From Rhodobacter sp. TJ_12 (lineage in GTDB: Bacteria > Pseudomonadota > Alphaproteobacteria > Rhodobacterales > Rhodobacteraceae), in NCBI RefSeq assembly GCF_020023995.1, contig NZ_NRRD01000005.1:62001-126000 (forward strand): a stretch of DNA of 64,000 bases, read 5' to 3'. The stretch's first letter is position 1, and each line of letters begins with the position of its first letter. A program made the position numbers and the translations under genes. The notes under the pieces are model-generated. The model ran no database searches. It was not told where the DNA came from and saw only the letters and a list, made by a program, of their open reading frames with translations. Positions 53,896 through 63,223 of the stretch are shown here, one piece after another.

Positions 53896-54980
53896 GCGAA
53901 GACAGCGACGAATCAAAGGAATTCGACCCAACACCCCACAAGATCGAAGAAGCCCGACGAAAGGGTGACATCGTCAAATCGACCGAGGTCACGGTGGCTG
54001 CGGTCTATGCGGGGTTTGTGGTCACCGCGCTGGCCTTTGGGGTCTATTCGCTCACGAGCTTCGGCACTTGGGCCAGTGTCTTGCTAGATCAGGCAGACAC
54101 GATTTCAGCGCAAATCCTGGGCGGCGGACCCACGGTCGCGGGCGGGATTTTCTTTCAATTGCTGCTATCGGTCGGACCTTGGGTCGTTTTGCCGGCTGCA
54201 GCGGTGATTGTTGCGCTGGTGGCGCAGCGCGCGATCGTTGTGGCACCCGACAAACTGATGCCGAAACTCAACCGCATCGACCCGATCCACAACGCCAAGC
54301 AGAAATTCGGCCGCTCAGGCCTGTTCGAATTTGCCAAAAGCTTCGTCAAGCTTTTGATCATCTCGGTCATTCTGGGCTATTTCATGCTGCGCGAATTACC
54401 GATCATGCTGATGACGCAGCAATTCGAAGCCCCGCTTGTTGCCGGGGAATTCTTGCAGATGATCGTCGAATTTCTGCTGCTGATGCTGCTTTTGGCGGGC
54501 GTGATCGGCGCCATCGACTACCTGTGGCAACGCGCCGAATTCATGCGCCGCAACCGGATGAGCCGCAAAGAACTCACCGATGAGATGAAGCAATCCGAAG
54601 GGGACCCTCATATCAAGGCGCAGCGTCGGCAAAAGGCCATTGAAATTGCCACCAGCCAGATGGTGTCCGACGCTGCGAACGCCGATGTCGTGATCGTCAA
54701 CCCGACCCACTATGCGGTCGCGCTGAAATGGGAACGTGGCGCGAAACGCGCGCCGGTCTGCGTGGCCAAGGGTGTCGATGAAATTGCTGCGCGTATCCGC
54801 GAAGTGGCCGCTGAAAACGCGGTGCCGATCCATTCGGACCCGCCAACGGCGCGCGCACTGCATGCCAGCGTTGAAGTGGGCGAGGAAATCCGGCCCGAGC
54901 ATTACCGCCCGGTTGCCGCCGCAATCCGCTTTGCCGAAAACATGCGCCGCCGCGCCAAGGAAAGAGGGGGCCGTAGATGA
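53892..54980 (+). CDS. flhB: flagellar export switch protein FlhB
   Basis: Specificity-switch protein of 362 aa. Four transmembrane segments (residues 30-210) are followed by a cytoplasmic autoprotease domain with the NPTH cleavage site (VIVNPTHYAVALKW), where self-cleavage after Asn switches export from rod/hook to filament. DEIAARIREVAAENAVPIHSDPP (shown as DEIAARIREVAAEN) follows. Overlaps fliR upstream and the next small gene downstream by four bases. Confidence 0.98.
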   Translation: MSEDSDESKEFDPTPHKIEEARRKGDIVKSTEVTVAAVYAGFVVTALAFGVYSLTSFGTWASVLLDQADTISAQILGGGPTVAGGIFFQLLLSVGPWVVLPAAAVIVALVAQRAIVVAPDKLMPKLNRIDPIHNAKQKFGRSGLFEFAKSFVKLLIISVILGYFMLRELPIMLMTQQFEAPLVAGEFLQMIVEFLLLMLLLAGVIGAIDYLWQRAEFMRRNRMSRKELTDEMKQSEGDPHIKAQRRQKAIEIATSQMVSDAANADVVIVNPTHYAVALKWERGAKRAPVCVAKGVDEIAARIREVAAENAVPIHSDPPTARALHASVEVGEEIRPEHYRPVAAAIRFAENMRRRAKERGGRR

Positions 54981-55348
54981 GCCACAAACGGCTGACCGCG
55001 CTGACCGATCTGGCATCGATGGTCCGCGACCGCGAAATGGCAGAATTGGCCAAGCTGACCCATGCGCGCCAGCGGCTTGAAGCCGAACGCACGCGGCTGG
55101 GCGAACAGGCCAAAGCCGCGCGGCTGGAAGGTCAGGAAAACTTGATGCTGGCGCGATCGGCCGAGCAGTTTAGCGCCTGGAGCCGCGGACGCGAGAAACA
55201 GATCACCGATCTGATCGCGGAAATGCAGGCCCCGATTGATGCGCAAAAGGCTCGTACCGCCAAAGCGGTGGGCCGACATGACAACCTTGGCAAGATTGCC
55301 AGCACGCTGAAAGCCGCGGCGGTGAAGAAGGCCAATAACAAAATATGA
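54977..55348 (+). CDS. small coiled-coil protein in the flagellar operon, FliJ-like
   Basis: Protein of 123 aa, almost entirely heptad-like helix: VRDREMAELAKLTHARQRLEAE with further Ala/Glu/Arg-rich turns, no membrane segment. It is translated with flhB (ATGA overlap) and ends the operon. FliJ, the central stalk of the export ATPase, has a similar size and coiled-coil pattern, but the sequence is too simple for firm assignment. Last 19 bases lie in the 55330-55360 inverted repeat. Confidence 0.7.
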   Translation: MSHKRLTALTDLASMVRDREMAELAKLTHARQRLEAERTRLGEQAKAARLEGQENLMLARSAEQFSAWSRGREKQITDLIAEMQAPIDAQKARTAKAVGRHDNLGKIASTLKAAAVKKANNKI

Positions 55349-55360
55349 CTATTATTGGCC
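55330..55360 (+). terminator. inverted repeat at the end of the flagellar operon
   Basis: Perfect 9-bp arms GGCCAATAA / TTATTGGCC with a 13-base loop, spanning the stop codon at 55346-55348. A second short hairpin (ACACT-N6-AGTGT, then TTTTAT) lies at 55367-55386. Together they probably end transcription from the left before the convergent parB gene. Confidence 0.55.
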
Positions 55361-55383
55361 ATTTATACACTAAATAAAGTGTT

Positions 55384-56283
55384 TTATCCCGCTTGGCTTA
55401 GTGCCTGGCAAAGCCGATCCAGATCATCCAGCGTGCTATAGGCGATGCTAACCCGTCCGCCTTCTTGCCCGTCATGATCAATGCTGACTTTCATGCCAAG
55501 GGTCGCGGAAAGATCCGCCTCCAGCGCGCGAGTGTCGGCATCTTTTTCCGCGCCCCCTGCCCCGGGCCTGCGCGCACCGCCTTTTTGGCCGACGGGGCCA
55601 GTGCCCTTGACCAGCTTTTCAACCTCGCGCACCGACAGGCCCCGGTCGATCACCTCGCGTGCCAAGCGCACCGGATCATCGGCCGTGATCAGCGCGCGGG
55701 CATGCCCGGCGCTCAGCTTGCCTTCGCGCAACGCGCCCTGCACCTCTTCGGGTAGGGTCAGCAAACGCAGCAAGTTCGCAATATGGCTACGGCTTTTCGA
55801 CAGCGCCTCGGCCACCTTTTCTTGCGTATGGCCAAAGCGATCCATCAATTGACGATAGCCCATCGCCTCTTCCAACGGGTTCAGATCGGCCCGCTGGATG
55901 TTTTCGATGATTGCGACTTCCAGCACCTCGGTATCGGTGAACTCCCGAACGATCACCGGAAGTTCGTGCAATTTTGCCAATTGCGCGGCGCGCCAGCGGC
56001 GTTCCCCCGCCACAATCTCGTAATGATCGGCTTTCTGGGTGTGCCGGCGCACAATCAGCGGCTGGATCACGCCCTTTTCCGCGATCGAGGCGCGCAATTC
56101 CTCCAGTGCCTCTTCGGAAAAGCTGCGCCGCGGCTGGTCCGGATTGGGCACAATATGTTCGATCGGGATCAGCATATCGCGCCGCACTGGCGTATCGTCG
56201 GTGTCCTCGACCGCCGATTGCACATCTGCCATCAGGGCCGAGAGTCCACGCCCCAGCCCACGCCGTTCTGGCTTTTTGCTCAT
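55384..56283 (-). CDS. parB: chromosome partitioning protein ParB
   Basis: CTP-dependent DNA clamp (299 aa) that loads at parS and spreads. LIPIEHIVPNPDQPRRSF at the N-terminus leads to the CTP-binding GERRWRAAQ, then the helix-turn-helix (FGHTQEKVAEALSKSRSHIANLLRLL) and a C-terminal dimer domain. It lies beside parA and within 1.4-3.3 kb of two parS sites. The start overlaps the parA stop by four bases. Confidence 0.98.
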   Translation of the reverse strand: MSKKPERRGLGRGLSALMADVQSAVEDTDDTPVRRDMLIPIEHIVPNPDQPRRSFSEEALEELRASIAEKGVIQPLIVRRHTQKADHYEIVAGERRWRAAQLAKLHELPVIVREFTDTEVLEVAIIENIQRADLNPLEEAMGYRQLMDRFGHTQEKVAEALSKSRSHIANLLRLLTLPEEVQGALREGKLSAGHARALITADDPVRLAREVIDRGLSVREVEKLVKGTGPVGQKGGARRPGAGGAEKDADTRALEADLSATLGMKVSIDHDGQEGGRVSIAYSTLDDLDRLCQALSQAG

Positions 56284-57101
56284 CCTGCCACCTTTGTTTT
56301 TGTGCCCATATGCCGCGCCAACAATTCCCGCGCCAGATGACGATAGGCCACCGCCCCTTTGGACGAACCGTCATAGCTTAGCACCGGCAACGCAAAGGAA
56401 GGCGCCTCGGAAATCCGCACATTGCGCGGGATCATCGTGCGGAACACCAATTCGCCCAGCGTCGCCCGCGCATCCGATTCCACCTGCTGCGACAGGTTAT
56501 TGCGCACATCATACATAGTCAGCACGATGCCCTCGATCCGCAGATCCTTGTTCGCATTCTGGCGCACTTCGCGGATCGTCAGCATCAATTGCGACAAACC
56601 TTCCAGCGCGAAAAACTCTGCCTGCAAGGGCACCAACACCGATTGCGCCGCGACCATCGCATTTACCGTTAGCAAGTTCAGCGACGGCGGGCAGTCGATC
56701 AAAACATAATCGAAGCCCCAAGCATCGATATCGACCTGCCGCAGCGCGTCATACAGCAGGTAGCTGCGCTTTTCCGCCGACACCAGCTCCATATCCGCAG
56801 AGGAAAGATCGGTCGTCGCCGGTGAAATCCAAAGCCCGTCAAAATCGGTTTTGCGGATCACATCCGACAGCGGCGCCTCGCCGAAGATCAGATCATAAGT
56901 CGAATAGCGCCGTGCATTGGTTTCCACGCCCAAACCGGTGGAGGCATTGCCCTGCGGGTCCAGATCGACCAGCAGGATGCGCTGGCCCTGTTCGGCCAAG
57001 GCCGCAGCAAGGTTGATGGTGGTCGTCGTTTTTCCGACCCCGCCCTTTTGGTTTGCGACTGCGATGATTCTCGGCCCCGGCGGCCGCGTCGGATCAGACA
57101 C
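56280..57101 (-). CDS. parA: chromosome partitioning ATPase ParA
   Basis: Deviant-Walker ATPase (273 aa) that moves ParB-parS complexes. NQKGGVGKTTTTINLAAAL is the P-loop with the signature Lys, DLDPQGNASTGLG holds the second Asp, and DYVLIDCPPSL the Walker B. The start codon is GTG 57101, and the first eight bases overlap the end of rsmG. Length and order (rsmG-parA-parB) are standard for the family. Confidence 0.98.
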   Translation of the reverse strand: MSDPTRPPGPRIIAVANQKGGVGKTTTTINLAAALAEQGQRILLVDLDPQGNASTGLGVETNARRYSTYDLIFGEAPLSDVIRKTDFDGLWISPATTDLSSADMELVSAEKRSYLLYDALRQVDIDAWGFDYVLIDCPPSLNLLTVNAMVAAQSVLVPLQAEFFALEGLSQLMLTIREVRQNANKDLRIEGIVLTMYDVRNNLSQQVESDARATLGELVFRTMIPRNVRISEAPSFALPVLSYDGSSKGAVAYRHLARELLARHMGTKTKVAG

Positions 57102-57717
57102 GTTCCAAACCCCTGATTTTCAAGACAACCGCCTGCGGATCGGTGAGGCTTGTCCGCGGCTCACAGCTAAAGGACCATGAAGCCTGCGCCAAAGCAACCT
57201 CCTCTTTCCAGCGCTCCCCTTTTGGAAACAGCGCTGTGCCATCGGGGCCTAGATGTTGCGCGGCAAACTCCAAAAGTTTCGGCAAAGCGGCCAGCGCGCG
57301 CGCCGAAACCACATCGGCCTGGAGGGGCGTGACCTTTTCGATCCGCTCGGCCTTCACCTTTAGACCCAAGCCGAGTTCACGCGCCGCATTGATTAAAAAT
57401 GCCGATTTGCGCTTATCGCTTTCGACCAAGGTCAGCGCCATCTCGGGCCATTTTTCTTTGGCCAGAATACCGATCACAAGACCCGGAAAACCGCCGCCAC
57501 TGCCCAGATCGGCCCAGCTTACCGGCGGAGCGTCGATACATTGAAAAATCTGCGCCGAATCGAGGAAATGGCGTCCCCAGACATCGTAGAGCGTTTGCGC
57601 CGACACAAGGTTGATCGCCGGATTCCATTTTTTTAACAGCGTTTCCAGCGTGCGAAGCCGCTCCAATGTTTCACGTGAAACATCGATCTGCGCGGTGAAG
57701 CGTTCCGCCCCACTCAT
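57094..57717 (-). CDS. rsmG: 16S rRNA (guanine-N7)-methyltransferase RsmG
   Basis: SAM-dependent methyltransferase (207 aa) for m7G527 of 16S rRNA, formerly GidB. The SAM-binding loop is [36 protein letters not shown] is the conserved catalytic-region motif. The stop of mnmG overlaps its start (ATGA). A perfect parS lies in codons 12-17 of the gene and is translated as FHVKH-like SRET: here [10 protein letters not shown]. Confidence 0.97.
   Translation of the reverse strand: MSGAERFTAQIDVSRETLERLRTLETLLKKWNPAINLVSAQTLYDVWGRHFLDSAQIFQCIDAPPVSWADLGSGGGFPGLVIGILAKEKWPEMALTLVESDKRKSAFLINAARELGLGLKVKAERIEKVTPLQADVVSARALAALPKLLEFAAQHLGPDGTALFPKGERWKEEVALAQASWSFSCEPRTSLTDPQAVVLKIRGLERV
57667..57682. 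other. parS site inside rsmG
   Basis: Perfect match to the bacterial consensus TGTTTCACGTGAAACA, a 16-bp palindrome, near the 5' end of the rsmG coding sequence. ParB nucleation site. Confidence 0.96.
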
Positions 57718-59585
57718 TTCGCCGCTGCCCGCTTTTGTTGCCGCAGATGCGCCAAGATCAACGCCAAGGCCGCCGGCGTCGCGCCATCGACGCGCCCGGC
57801 TTGCGCCAAGGTTTGCGGCCGCGCCCGGGTGAATTTTCCGCGGAGTTCTTTTGACAGCCCCGGAAGCGCATCATAATCGAAATCGGTCGGAATCTCCCAA
57901 TGCTCGTCGCGGCGCATCGCTTCGACATCTTGTCGCTGCCGTTCGATGTAATTCGCGTAAAGCGCATCACGCGAAAGCTGTTCGGCCACCGCTGTCGGAA
58001 CCGCCGCCAATTCCGGCATCACCGCCGCCAAGGTTGCAAAATCAATCTCGGGGAAAGACAGCAATTCGAAGGCCGAACGCTTGGTGCCATCTTGGTTCAC
58101 CCGCAGACCACGTTCTTTGGCTTGCTTTGGCGTCAACACCAAAGATTGCAAAACATCTCGCCCGGCGCAAAGCGCCTCCATCTTCGCCTCAAAGGCCGTG
58201 CGACGCGCCTGCCCGACGCAGCCCGCGGCAATCCCCAGCGGCGTCAGCCGTTGATCGGCATTATCCGCGCGCAAAGCCAAACGGAATTCAGCGCGCGAGG
58301 TGAACATACGATAGGGTTCCGAAACACCGCGTGTCACCAGATCGTCGATCATCACGCCGATATAGCTATCGGTCCGACTAAAAATAACCGGATCACGCCC
58401 CAAAACTTGGTTGGCCGCATTCAGCCCAGCCACCAAGCCTTGTGCTGCTGCCTCCTCATAGCCCGTTGTGCCATTGATCTGCCCGGCAAGGAACAGACCC
58501 GGCTGCGCCTGCACCTCTAACCGCGGCGTCAACGCGCGCGGATCGACGAAATCATATTCGATCGCGTAGCCGGGCTGCAGGATTTGCACCGCCTCTAACC
58601 CGCGAATCGACCGGACATAGGCTTCCTGCACCTCTTGCGGCAAGGAGGTGGAGATCCCGTTTGGATAGACGGTGTGATCGTCCAGCCCTTCGGGTTCCAA
58701 AAACACCTGATGTGCGGTCTTCTCTGCGAAACGCACCACCTTATCTTCGATTGAGGGGCAGTATCGAGGCCCGACCCCTTCGATATGGCCGCCATACATC
58801 GCAGAGCGTTGCAGGTTGGCCCGAATCACCTCATGCGTCGCTTCATTGGTATGGGTAATGCCACAGGCGATCTGGCGCACAAAGGGCGCATGATTGAGGA
58901 AACTGAACAAAGCCGGATCGTCATCCCCCGGCTGCATCTCCAAAATATCCCAGTTGATCGTGCGGCCATCCAAACGCGGCGGGGTGCCGGTTTTCAGACG
59001 CGCGATCCGAGGTTCCAGATCGCGCAACCGCTGCGCCAACCGGATCGAGGGGGCATCGCCCACCCGCCCCCCTTCGGAGCGCTGGTCACCAATATGCATA
59101 ATGCCGTTGAGAAATGTCCCGGTGGTCAGGATGACGGCACCGGCCATCACCTCGGCCCCGTCTCCTAAAACGACCCCAGCGATCTTGCCATTGTCCAAGC
59201 GCAGATCCGTGACCTCGCCCTCGATCACGGTCAAATTGCCTTGGGCCTCGGTCAGCGATGCCATCGCCTCCCGGTAAAGCTTGCGGTCGGCTTGCGCGCG
59301 CGGCCCCTGCACCGCCGGACCTTTGCGGCGATTAAGCAGCCGAAACTGAATCCCCGCGCGATCGGCCGCCTGCCCCATTACACCATCCAGCGCATCGATT
59401 TCGCGCACAAGATGGCCTTTGCCCAAACCGCCAATCGCCGGATTGCATGACATCACGCCCAGATCGGTGCGGCGCATTGTGATCAACGCCGTTTTTGCCC
59501 CGACACGGGCGCTGGCATGCGCCGCCTCGGTGCCCGCATGGCCACCTCCGACCACGATCACATCAAAATGTTTCACGTGAAACAC
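57714..59585 (-). CDS. mnmG: tRNA uridine 5-carboxymethylaminomethyl enzyme MnmG
   Basis: FAD-dependent subunit (623 aa) of the MnmEG complex that makes (c)mnm5U34 in tRNA. FAD loop [19 protein letters not shown], then [20 protein letters not shown] and the [20 protein letters not shown] catalytic-Cys-region hallmark; the C-terminal helical domain contacts MnmE. The start is GTG 59585, and the first five codons (FHVKH) are formed by a parS site, so start codon and centromere overlap. Three bases separate it from mnmE. Confidence 0.98.
   Translation of the reverse strand: MFHVKHFDVIVVGGGHAGTEAAHASARVGAKTALITMRRTDLGVMSCNPAIGGLGKGHLVREIDALDGVMGQAADRAGIQFRLLNRRKGPAVQGPRAQADRKLYREAMASLTEAQGNLTVIEGEVTDLRLDNGKIAGVVLGDGAEVMAGAVILTTGTFLNGIMHIGDQRSEGGRVGDAPSIRLAQRLRDLEPRIARLKTGTPPRLDGRTINWDILEMQPGDDDPALFSFLNHAPFVRQIACGITHTNEATHEVIRANLQRSAMYGGHIEGVGPRYCPSIEDKVVRFAEKTAHQVFLEPEGLDDHTVYPNGISTSLPQEVQEAYVRSIRGLEAVQILQPGYAIEYDFVDPRALTPRLEVQAQPGLFLAGQINGTTGYEEAAAQGLVAGLNAANQVLGRDPVIFSRTDSYIGVMIDDLVTRGVSEPYRMFTSRAEFRLALRADNADQRLTPLGIAAGCVGQARRTAFEAKMEALCAGRDVLQSLVLTPKQAKERGLRVNQDGTKRSAFELLSFPEIDFATLAAVMPELAAVPTAVAEQLSRDALYANYIERQRQDVEAMRRDEHWEIPTDFDYDALPGLSKELRGKFTRARPQTLAQAGRVDGATPAALALILAHLRQQKRAAAK
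59569..59584. other. parS site at the mnmG start
   Basis: Perfect TGTTTCACGTGAAACA, immediately downstream of and overlapping the GTG start codon of mnmG. It lies 3.3 kb from the candidate origin. Confidence 0.96.
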
Positions 59586-59588
59586 TCC

Positions 59589-60872
59589 TCACTTGCCGAT
59601 GCAGAAGCTCGAGAAAATCTCATCGAGCAACGCCTCGACATCGACCCGACCCAGCAAAGATTCCAGCGCCCGCGCTGCGTCGCGCAGATGTTCCGCCGCC
59701 AATTCCAGCCGGTCGGCCCCAAGCGCCACCTCGGCTTGTGCCGCATCTAGCGCATTTTGGGCGCGGAGCAAACAATGGCGATGCCGTTCGCGCGTCATCA
59801 CCCCCGCGCCTGCCGCGTGATCGGCGAGCCGTGCGGTCAGAAGGCGCACCAGCTCGTCCAGCCCTGCCCCGGTTTTGCCGGAGACGCAAAGCCCCTGCCC
59901 CGTGGCCAAATCGGCCTTGCCCTGCACAATCAGGTCTTCGGGCTTTGGCACCAGCAAAGGCACATCATCGCCATCAAGCAAAAACACGCGCAGATCCGCG
60001 GCTTCGGCCCGCTGCAGCGCACGTTCCACGCCAATCGCTTCGACACGATCTTCGGTTTCGCGCAGACCAGCGGTGTCCAAAAGCGTCACCGCCAGACCGG
60101 CAAGATCCATCCGCACTTCGATCACATCGCGGGTGGTGCCGGCAATTTCTGAGGTGATGGCCGCATCGCGCCCTGCCAATGCATTCAAAAGCGTGGATTT
60201 TCCCGCGTTCGGGCGGCCGACAATGGCGACCTCAAACCCTTCGCGCACGCGTTCCGAAGCCGAAATCCGCCCCACTTCGCGCGCCAAATCGCGCTGCACC
60301 TCGGCCAAAAGCGCGCCAACTTCGGGCCCGACATCCTCGGGCACTTCTTCATCGGCAAAATCGATCGTCGCTTCCAAAAGCGCGGCAGCCCGGACCAGCT
60401 TAGCCCGCCAGCCTTCGACCAATTGACCAACCCCGCCCGATAGAACCGCCAAGGCTTGCTTACGCTGCGCCTCGGTCTCGGCCTCGATCAAATCCGAAAG
60501 CCCTTCCACTTGTGACAGATCCAGGCGCCCGTTTTCCATCGCGCGGCGGGTAAATTCGCCCGGCTCGGCCAAACGCAGCCCCGGTTGTGCGGCCAATGCC
60601 TGCAAAACCGCCTGCACCGTGGCCATCGCCCCATGCACCTGCAATTCGGCGCAATCTTCCCCGGTGAAACTGGCGCCTTTTTCAAAGCACAATACCAAAG
60701 CCTCGTCGAGAAAATCACCCGCGTAACTTAGCCGTCGCAGCCCAGCTTGACGCGGCGCGGGCAAACGCCCCGCCAAAGCGGAAACGGCCTCCCAGGCTTG
60801 GGGCCCGGAAAGCCGAATAACTGCCACGCCCGCTTTGCCGCGGCCGCTGGCCTGTGCGAAGATCGTCTCCAT
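59589..60872 (-). CDS. mnmE: tRNA modification GTPase MnmE
   Basis: Potassium-dependent GTPase (427 aa) that works with MnmG. The N-terminal formyl-THF-binding domain is followed by G-domain motifs G1 [15 protein letters not shown]2/G3 [12 protein letters not shown] and [13 protein letters not shown]; the C-terminus ends with the catalytic-Cys motif CIGK. It is the middle of the rho-mnmE-mnmG-rsmG-parA-parB leftward block, 39 bases after rho. Confidence 0.98.
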   Translation of the reverse strand: METIFAQASGRGKAGVAVIRLSGPQAWEAVSALAGRLPAPRQAGLRRLSYAGDFLDEALVLCFEKGASFTGEDCAELQVHGAMATVQAVLQALAAQPGLRLAEPGEFTRRAMENGRLDLSQVEGLSDLIEAETEAQRKQALAVLSGGVGQLVEGWRAKLVRAAALLEATIDFADEEVPEDVGPEVGALLAEVQRDLAREVGRISASERVREGFEVAIVGRPNAGKSTLLNALAGRDAAITSEIAGTTRDVIEVRMDLAGLAVTLLDTAGLRETEDRVEAIGVERALQRAEAADLRVFLLDGDDVPLLVPKPEDLIVQGKADLATGQGLCVSGKTGAGLDELVRLLTARLADHAAGAGVMTRERHRHCLLRAQNALDAAQAEVALGADRLELAAEHLRDAARALESLLGRVDVEALLDEIFSSFCIGK

Positions 60873-60911
60873 CGAAAACCCTTTGGGTGCCAGAACGCGG
60901 CCCTTGATACC

Positions 60912-62180
60912 CTAGCCGTTCATCGAATCGAAGAATTCGCCGTTGGTTTTCGTCTGCTTGAGCTTGGAAATCAGGAATTCGATCGCATCTGTGGTGCCCA
61001 TCGGGTTCAGGATGCGGCGCAGCAGATAGGTTTTTTGCAGGTCTTTTTGTGCCACCAGCAAATCTTCTTTCCGGGTGCCGGATTTGAGAATATCCATCGA
61101 CGGGAAAACGCGTTTGTCGGCCACTTTGCGGTCCAGCACGATCTCGCTGTTGCCGGTGCCTTTGAATTCCTCAAAGATCACCTCGTCCATCCGCGAACCG
61201 GTGTCGATCAGCGCGGTGGCGATGATGGTGAGCGAGCCGCCCTCTTCGATATTCCGCGCCGCGCCAAAGAAACGCTTGGGCCGTTGCAAAGCGTTGGCAT
61301 CCACACCGCCGGTCAGAACTTTGCCCGAACTGGGCACAACAGTGTTGTAAGCGCGTCCAAGTCTTGTGATCGAGTCAAGCAAGATCACAACATCTCGTTT
61401 ATGTTCAACCAGACGCTTGGCCTTTTCGATCACCATCTCGGCCACGGCAACGTGGCGGGTGGCCGGTTCGTCGAAGGTCGAGGAAATCACCTCCCCTTTC
61501 ACCGAGCGCTGCATATCGGTCACCTCTTCGGGGCGTTCGTCGATCAGCAGAACGATCAGATAGCATTCGGGATGGTTCGTCTCGATGCTATGCGCGATAT
61601 TTTGCAACAGAACGGTTTTCCCGGTGCGCGGCGGCGCCACGATCAGCGACCGCTGCCCCTTCCCGATCGGCGCAACCAGATCGATGATCCGGGCGGAGCG
61701 ATCCTTGATGGTGGGATCTTCGATCTCCATTTTCAGCCGCTCATCGGGGTAAAGCGGGGTCAGGTTGTCAAAGCTGACCTTGTGACGCGCGCGCTCGGGC
61801 TCTTCGAAGTTGATTTTTTCAACGGCGGTCAGCGCGAAATACCGCTCGTTCTCGCCGGGCGCACGGATGATCCCCCAAACGGTATCGCCGGTGCGCAGGC
61901 TGTATTGGCGGATCATATCGGGCGAAACATAGATATCATCCGGGCCCGGCAGATAGTTCGCCTCGGGCGAGCGCAGAAAACCAAACCCGTCTTGCAAAAC
62001 CTCCAGAACGCCATCGCCGCCGATTTCAACGCCATCCTCGGCATGCTCTTTCAGGATCGAGAACATCATCTCGCCCTTGCGCATGGTGGAGGCGTTCTCA
62101 ATCTCCCATTCCTCGGCCATCGCCAAAAGGTCTTTGGGGCTTTTCGCCTTGAGATCGGAAAGGTTCAAACGTTCGGTCAT
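60912..62180 (-). CDS. rho: transcription termination factor Rho
   Basis: Hexameric RNA helicase (422 aa) for factor-dependent termination. Rho N-terminal and RNA-binding domains cover residues 1-125 ([22 protein letters not shown]). ATPase motifs are [18 protein letters not shown] (P-loop), [14 protein letters not shown] (Walker B/Q-loop region) and [26 protein letters not shown] 62180 follows a structured leader of 156 bases after hemJ; the 17 open codons upstream lack coding character. Confidence 0.98.
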   Translation of the reverse strand: MTERLNLSDLKAKSPKDLLAMAEEWEIENASTMRKGEMMFSILKEHAEDGVEIGGDGVLEVLQDGFGFLRSPEANYLPGPDDIYVSPDMIRQYSLRTGDTVWGIIRAPGENERYFALTAVEKINFEEPERARHKVSFDNLTPLYPDERLKMEIEDPTIKDRSARIIDLVAPIGKGQRSLIVAPPRTGKTVLLQNIAHSIETNHPECYLIVLLIDERPEEVTDMQRSVKGEVISSTFDEPATRHVAVAEMVIEKAKRLVEHKRDVVILLDSITRLGRAYNTVVPSSGKVLTGGVDANALQRPKRFFGAARNIEEGGSLTIIATALIDTGSRMDEVIFEEFKGTGNSEIVLDRKVADKRVFPSMDILKSGTRKEDLLVAQKDLQKTYLLRRILNPMGTTDAIEFLISKLKQTKTNGEFFDSMNG

Positions 62181-62200
62181 CTCGCATCCATCCGCGAAAG

Positions 62201-62281
62201 GCGCCACAGCCCCGAGGGCGCGGCGCAGCATGGGTCATATCTGGGCAAAACCGGTCGGCCGGACGGCCGGGGCTGTGGCGC
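62201..62281 (-). promoter_or_regulatory. long inverted repeat in the rho leader
   Basis: Perfect 14-bp arms (GCGCCACAGCCCCG at 62201-62214 and its complement at 62268-62281) enclose a 53-base loop that has its own GC-rich symmetric stretch (62251-62270). The lower end of the stem is 20 bases before the rho start. Strong candidate for an attenuator or for autoregulation of rho; it could also end transcripts from hemJ, although only CTTTC follows. Confidence 0.6.
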
Positions 62282-62336
62282 GGATACGCCCAAAAGGCTC
62301 ACGAGTCAATGAAACAACGCAGATCGCGCCGACAGA

Positions 62337-62822
62337 TCAGAACTTCAAGATCACGGCAAGGACGATCAGCACCATCAACAGCGTCGGAATTTCGTTCATC
62401 ATCCGCCATTGGCGGCCCGCCAGATTGTTGGTGCCATCGATGAATTTGAAACGGGCCTTCGCAAGGTAAAGATGGAAAATCGTCATCGCGATGATCCCAA
62501 ACCCTTTCGCATAGGGCCAGATCGAATCCCACCAGACGATGCCCGGCGTGAACACAAGGCACAGCCCAAAGAACCAGGTCGAAATCGCCGCCGGATGCAT
62601 GATCGCCTTCATCAGCAAGCGTTCTTGATGCTGAAACAGCAGATCCATGTCGCTGCCGCGGGTCACGCCCTGCTTCTTTAGCCCTTCAACGTGATAGACG
62701 TAGAGCCGCGGCAGGTAGAACAGACCTGCCATCCACGCCAGAACCGACATCACATGCAACGACTTGTTCCAAAGATACATGTTGGAAAGGTAGTCGAGCA
62801 CCAAATCAAGAATATCGGTCAC
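62337..62822 (-). CDS. hemJ: protoporphyrinogen IX oxidase HemJ
   Basis: Membrane protein (161 aa) for the last oxidation before haem in bacteria without HemY/HemG. Four transmembrane segments; the essential His and Lys/Arg are in SLHVMSVLAWMAGLFYLPRLYVYHV, quoted in part (HVMSVLAWMAGLFYLPRLYV). The start is GTG 62822 with AGGAGG seven bases upstream; an ATG two bases before it is out of frame and stops at once. Flanked by rho and the candidate origin. Confidence 0.94.
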   Translation of the reverse strand: MTDILDLVLDYLSNMYLWNKSLHVMSVLAWMAGLFYLPRLYVYHVEGLKKQGVTRGSDMDLLFQHQERLLMKAIMHPAAISTWFFGLCLVFTPGIVWWDSIWPYAKGFGIIAMTIFHLYLAKARFKFIDGTNNLAGRQWRMMNEIPTLLMVLIVLAVILKF

Positions 62823-62898
62823 ATGGGCCTCCTGTTGTCTGCCCTTCTTCTTTAAGAGAAAATATTAAGAAAAGAAAAGATGATGATTATGATTGCCC

Positions 62899-62916
62899 TG
62901 TGGATAGTGTGGATTA
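62899..62916. promoter_or_regulatory. dnaA box: tandem DnaA-box pair
   Basis: TGTGGATAG and TGTGGATTA in direct repeat without a gap, each one base from the consensus, between two AT-rich tracts. Strongest part of the origin candidate. Confidence 0.75.
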
Positions 62917-63113
62917 TGCCGTTTTCCCCAACTTACAGGTCTTGGGTATAGTCGCCGGTATGTCACGCTGAAATTCTGTGGAAAATCTAATTTTTTCAAT
63001 TTTTTTCAGTAATTTGTGCTCTTGAACACTGTGGAGGAAAACAGGGGAAGATCGATCTCGGGCCTGTGGGCTGCGGCGCTTTCCCACACCGGCGGGTTTG
63101 GGGTCTCCACATG

Positions 63114-63129
63114 TTAAGAAACCATTTAC
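63114..63129. promoter_or_regulatory. CtrA-like half-perfect site
   Basis: TTAA-N7-TTTAC, one base from the full CtrA consensus TTAA-N7-TTAAC, inside the origin region. CtrA binds the Caulobacter origin; in Rhodobacterales CtrA mostly controls motility and gene transfer, so relevance is uncertain. Confidence 0.35.
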
Positions 63130-63223
63130 TTTTCTTGACAAACCCCCGTCAGACCGGGGAGGAAATACCGCCAACACCCCTGCCCACATGCCTGCCCCCG
63201 GGCTTTTCCCATCGGTTGTCCAC

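Larger units (their letters stand above)
62823..63223. other. oriC: candidate chromosomal replication origin (oriC)
   Basis: The only long intergenic region of the window, much more AT-rich than its surroundings. DnaA-box-like sites (consensus TGTGGATAA): tandem TGTGGATAG and TGTGGATTA at 62899-62916, TGTGGAAAA at 62977-62985, TGTGGAGGA at 63030-63038, GTCTCCACA at 63103-63111 and TTGTCCACA at 63216-63224. An AT-rich tract (62981-63015) could be the unwinding element, and a second one lies at 62851-62895. All genes to the left within 7 kb run leftward and the two to the right rightward. Two parS sites are within 6 kb. No direct proof. Confidence 0.75.

Noticed and set aside
57209-57228. Further copy of the dispersed palindrome in rsmG
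   Set aside because: AACAG-CG-CTGTG has a two-base centre and a mismatch; spacing differs from all strong copies.
62852-62868. CtrA site TTAA-N9-TTAA near the origin
   Set aside because: CtrA needs seven bases between half-sites; nine places them on different faces of the helix.
63098-63223. N-terminal extension of Maf by 42 codons
   Set aside because: Maf proteins start right before LVLASAS; the extension lies in the origin region and has no family similarity.
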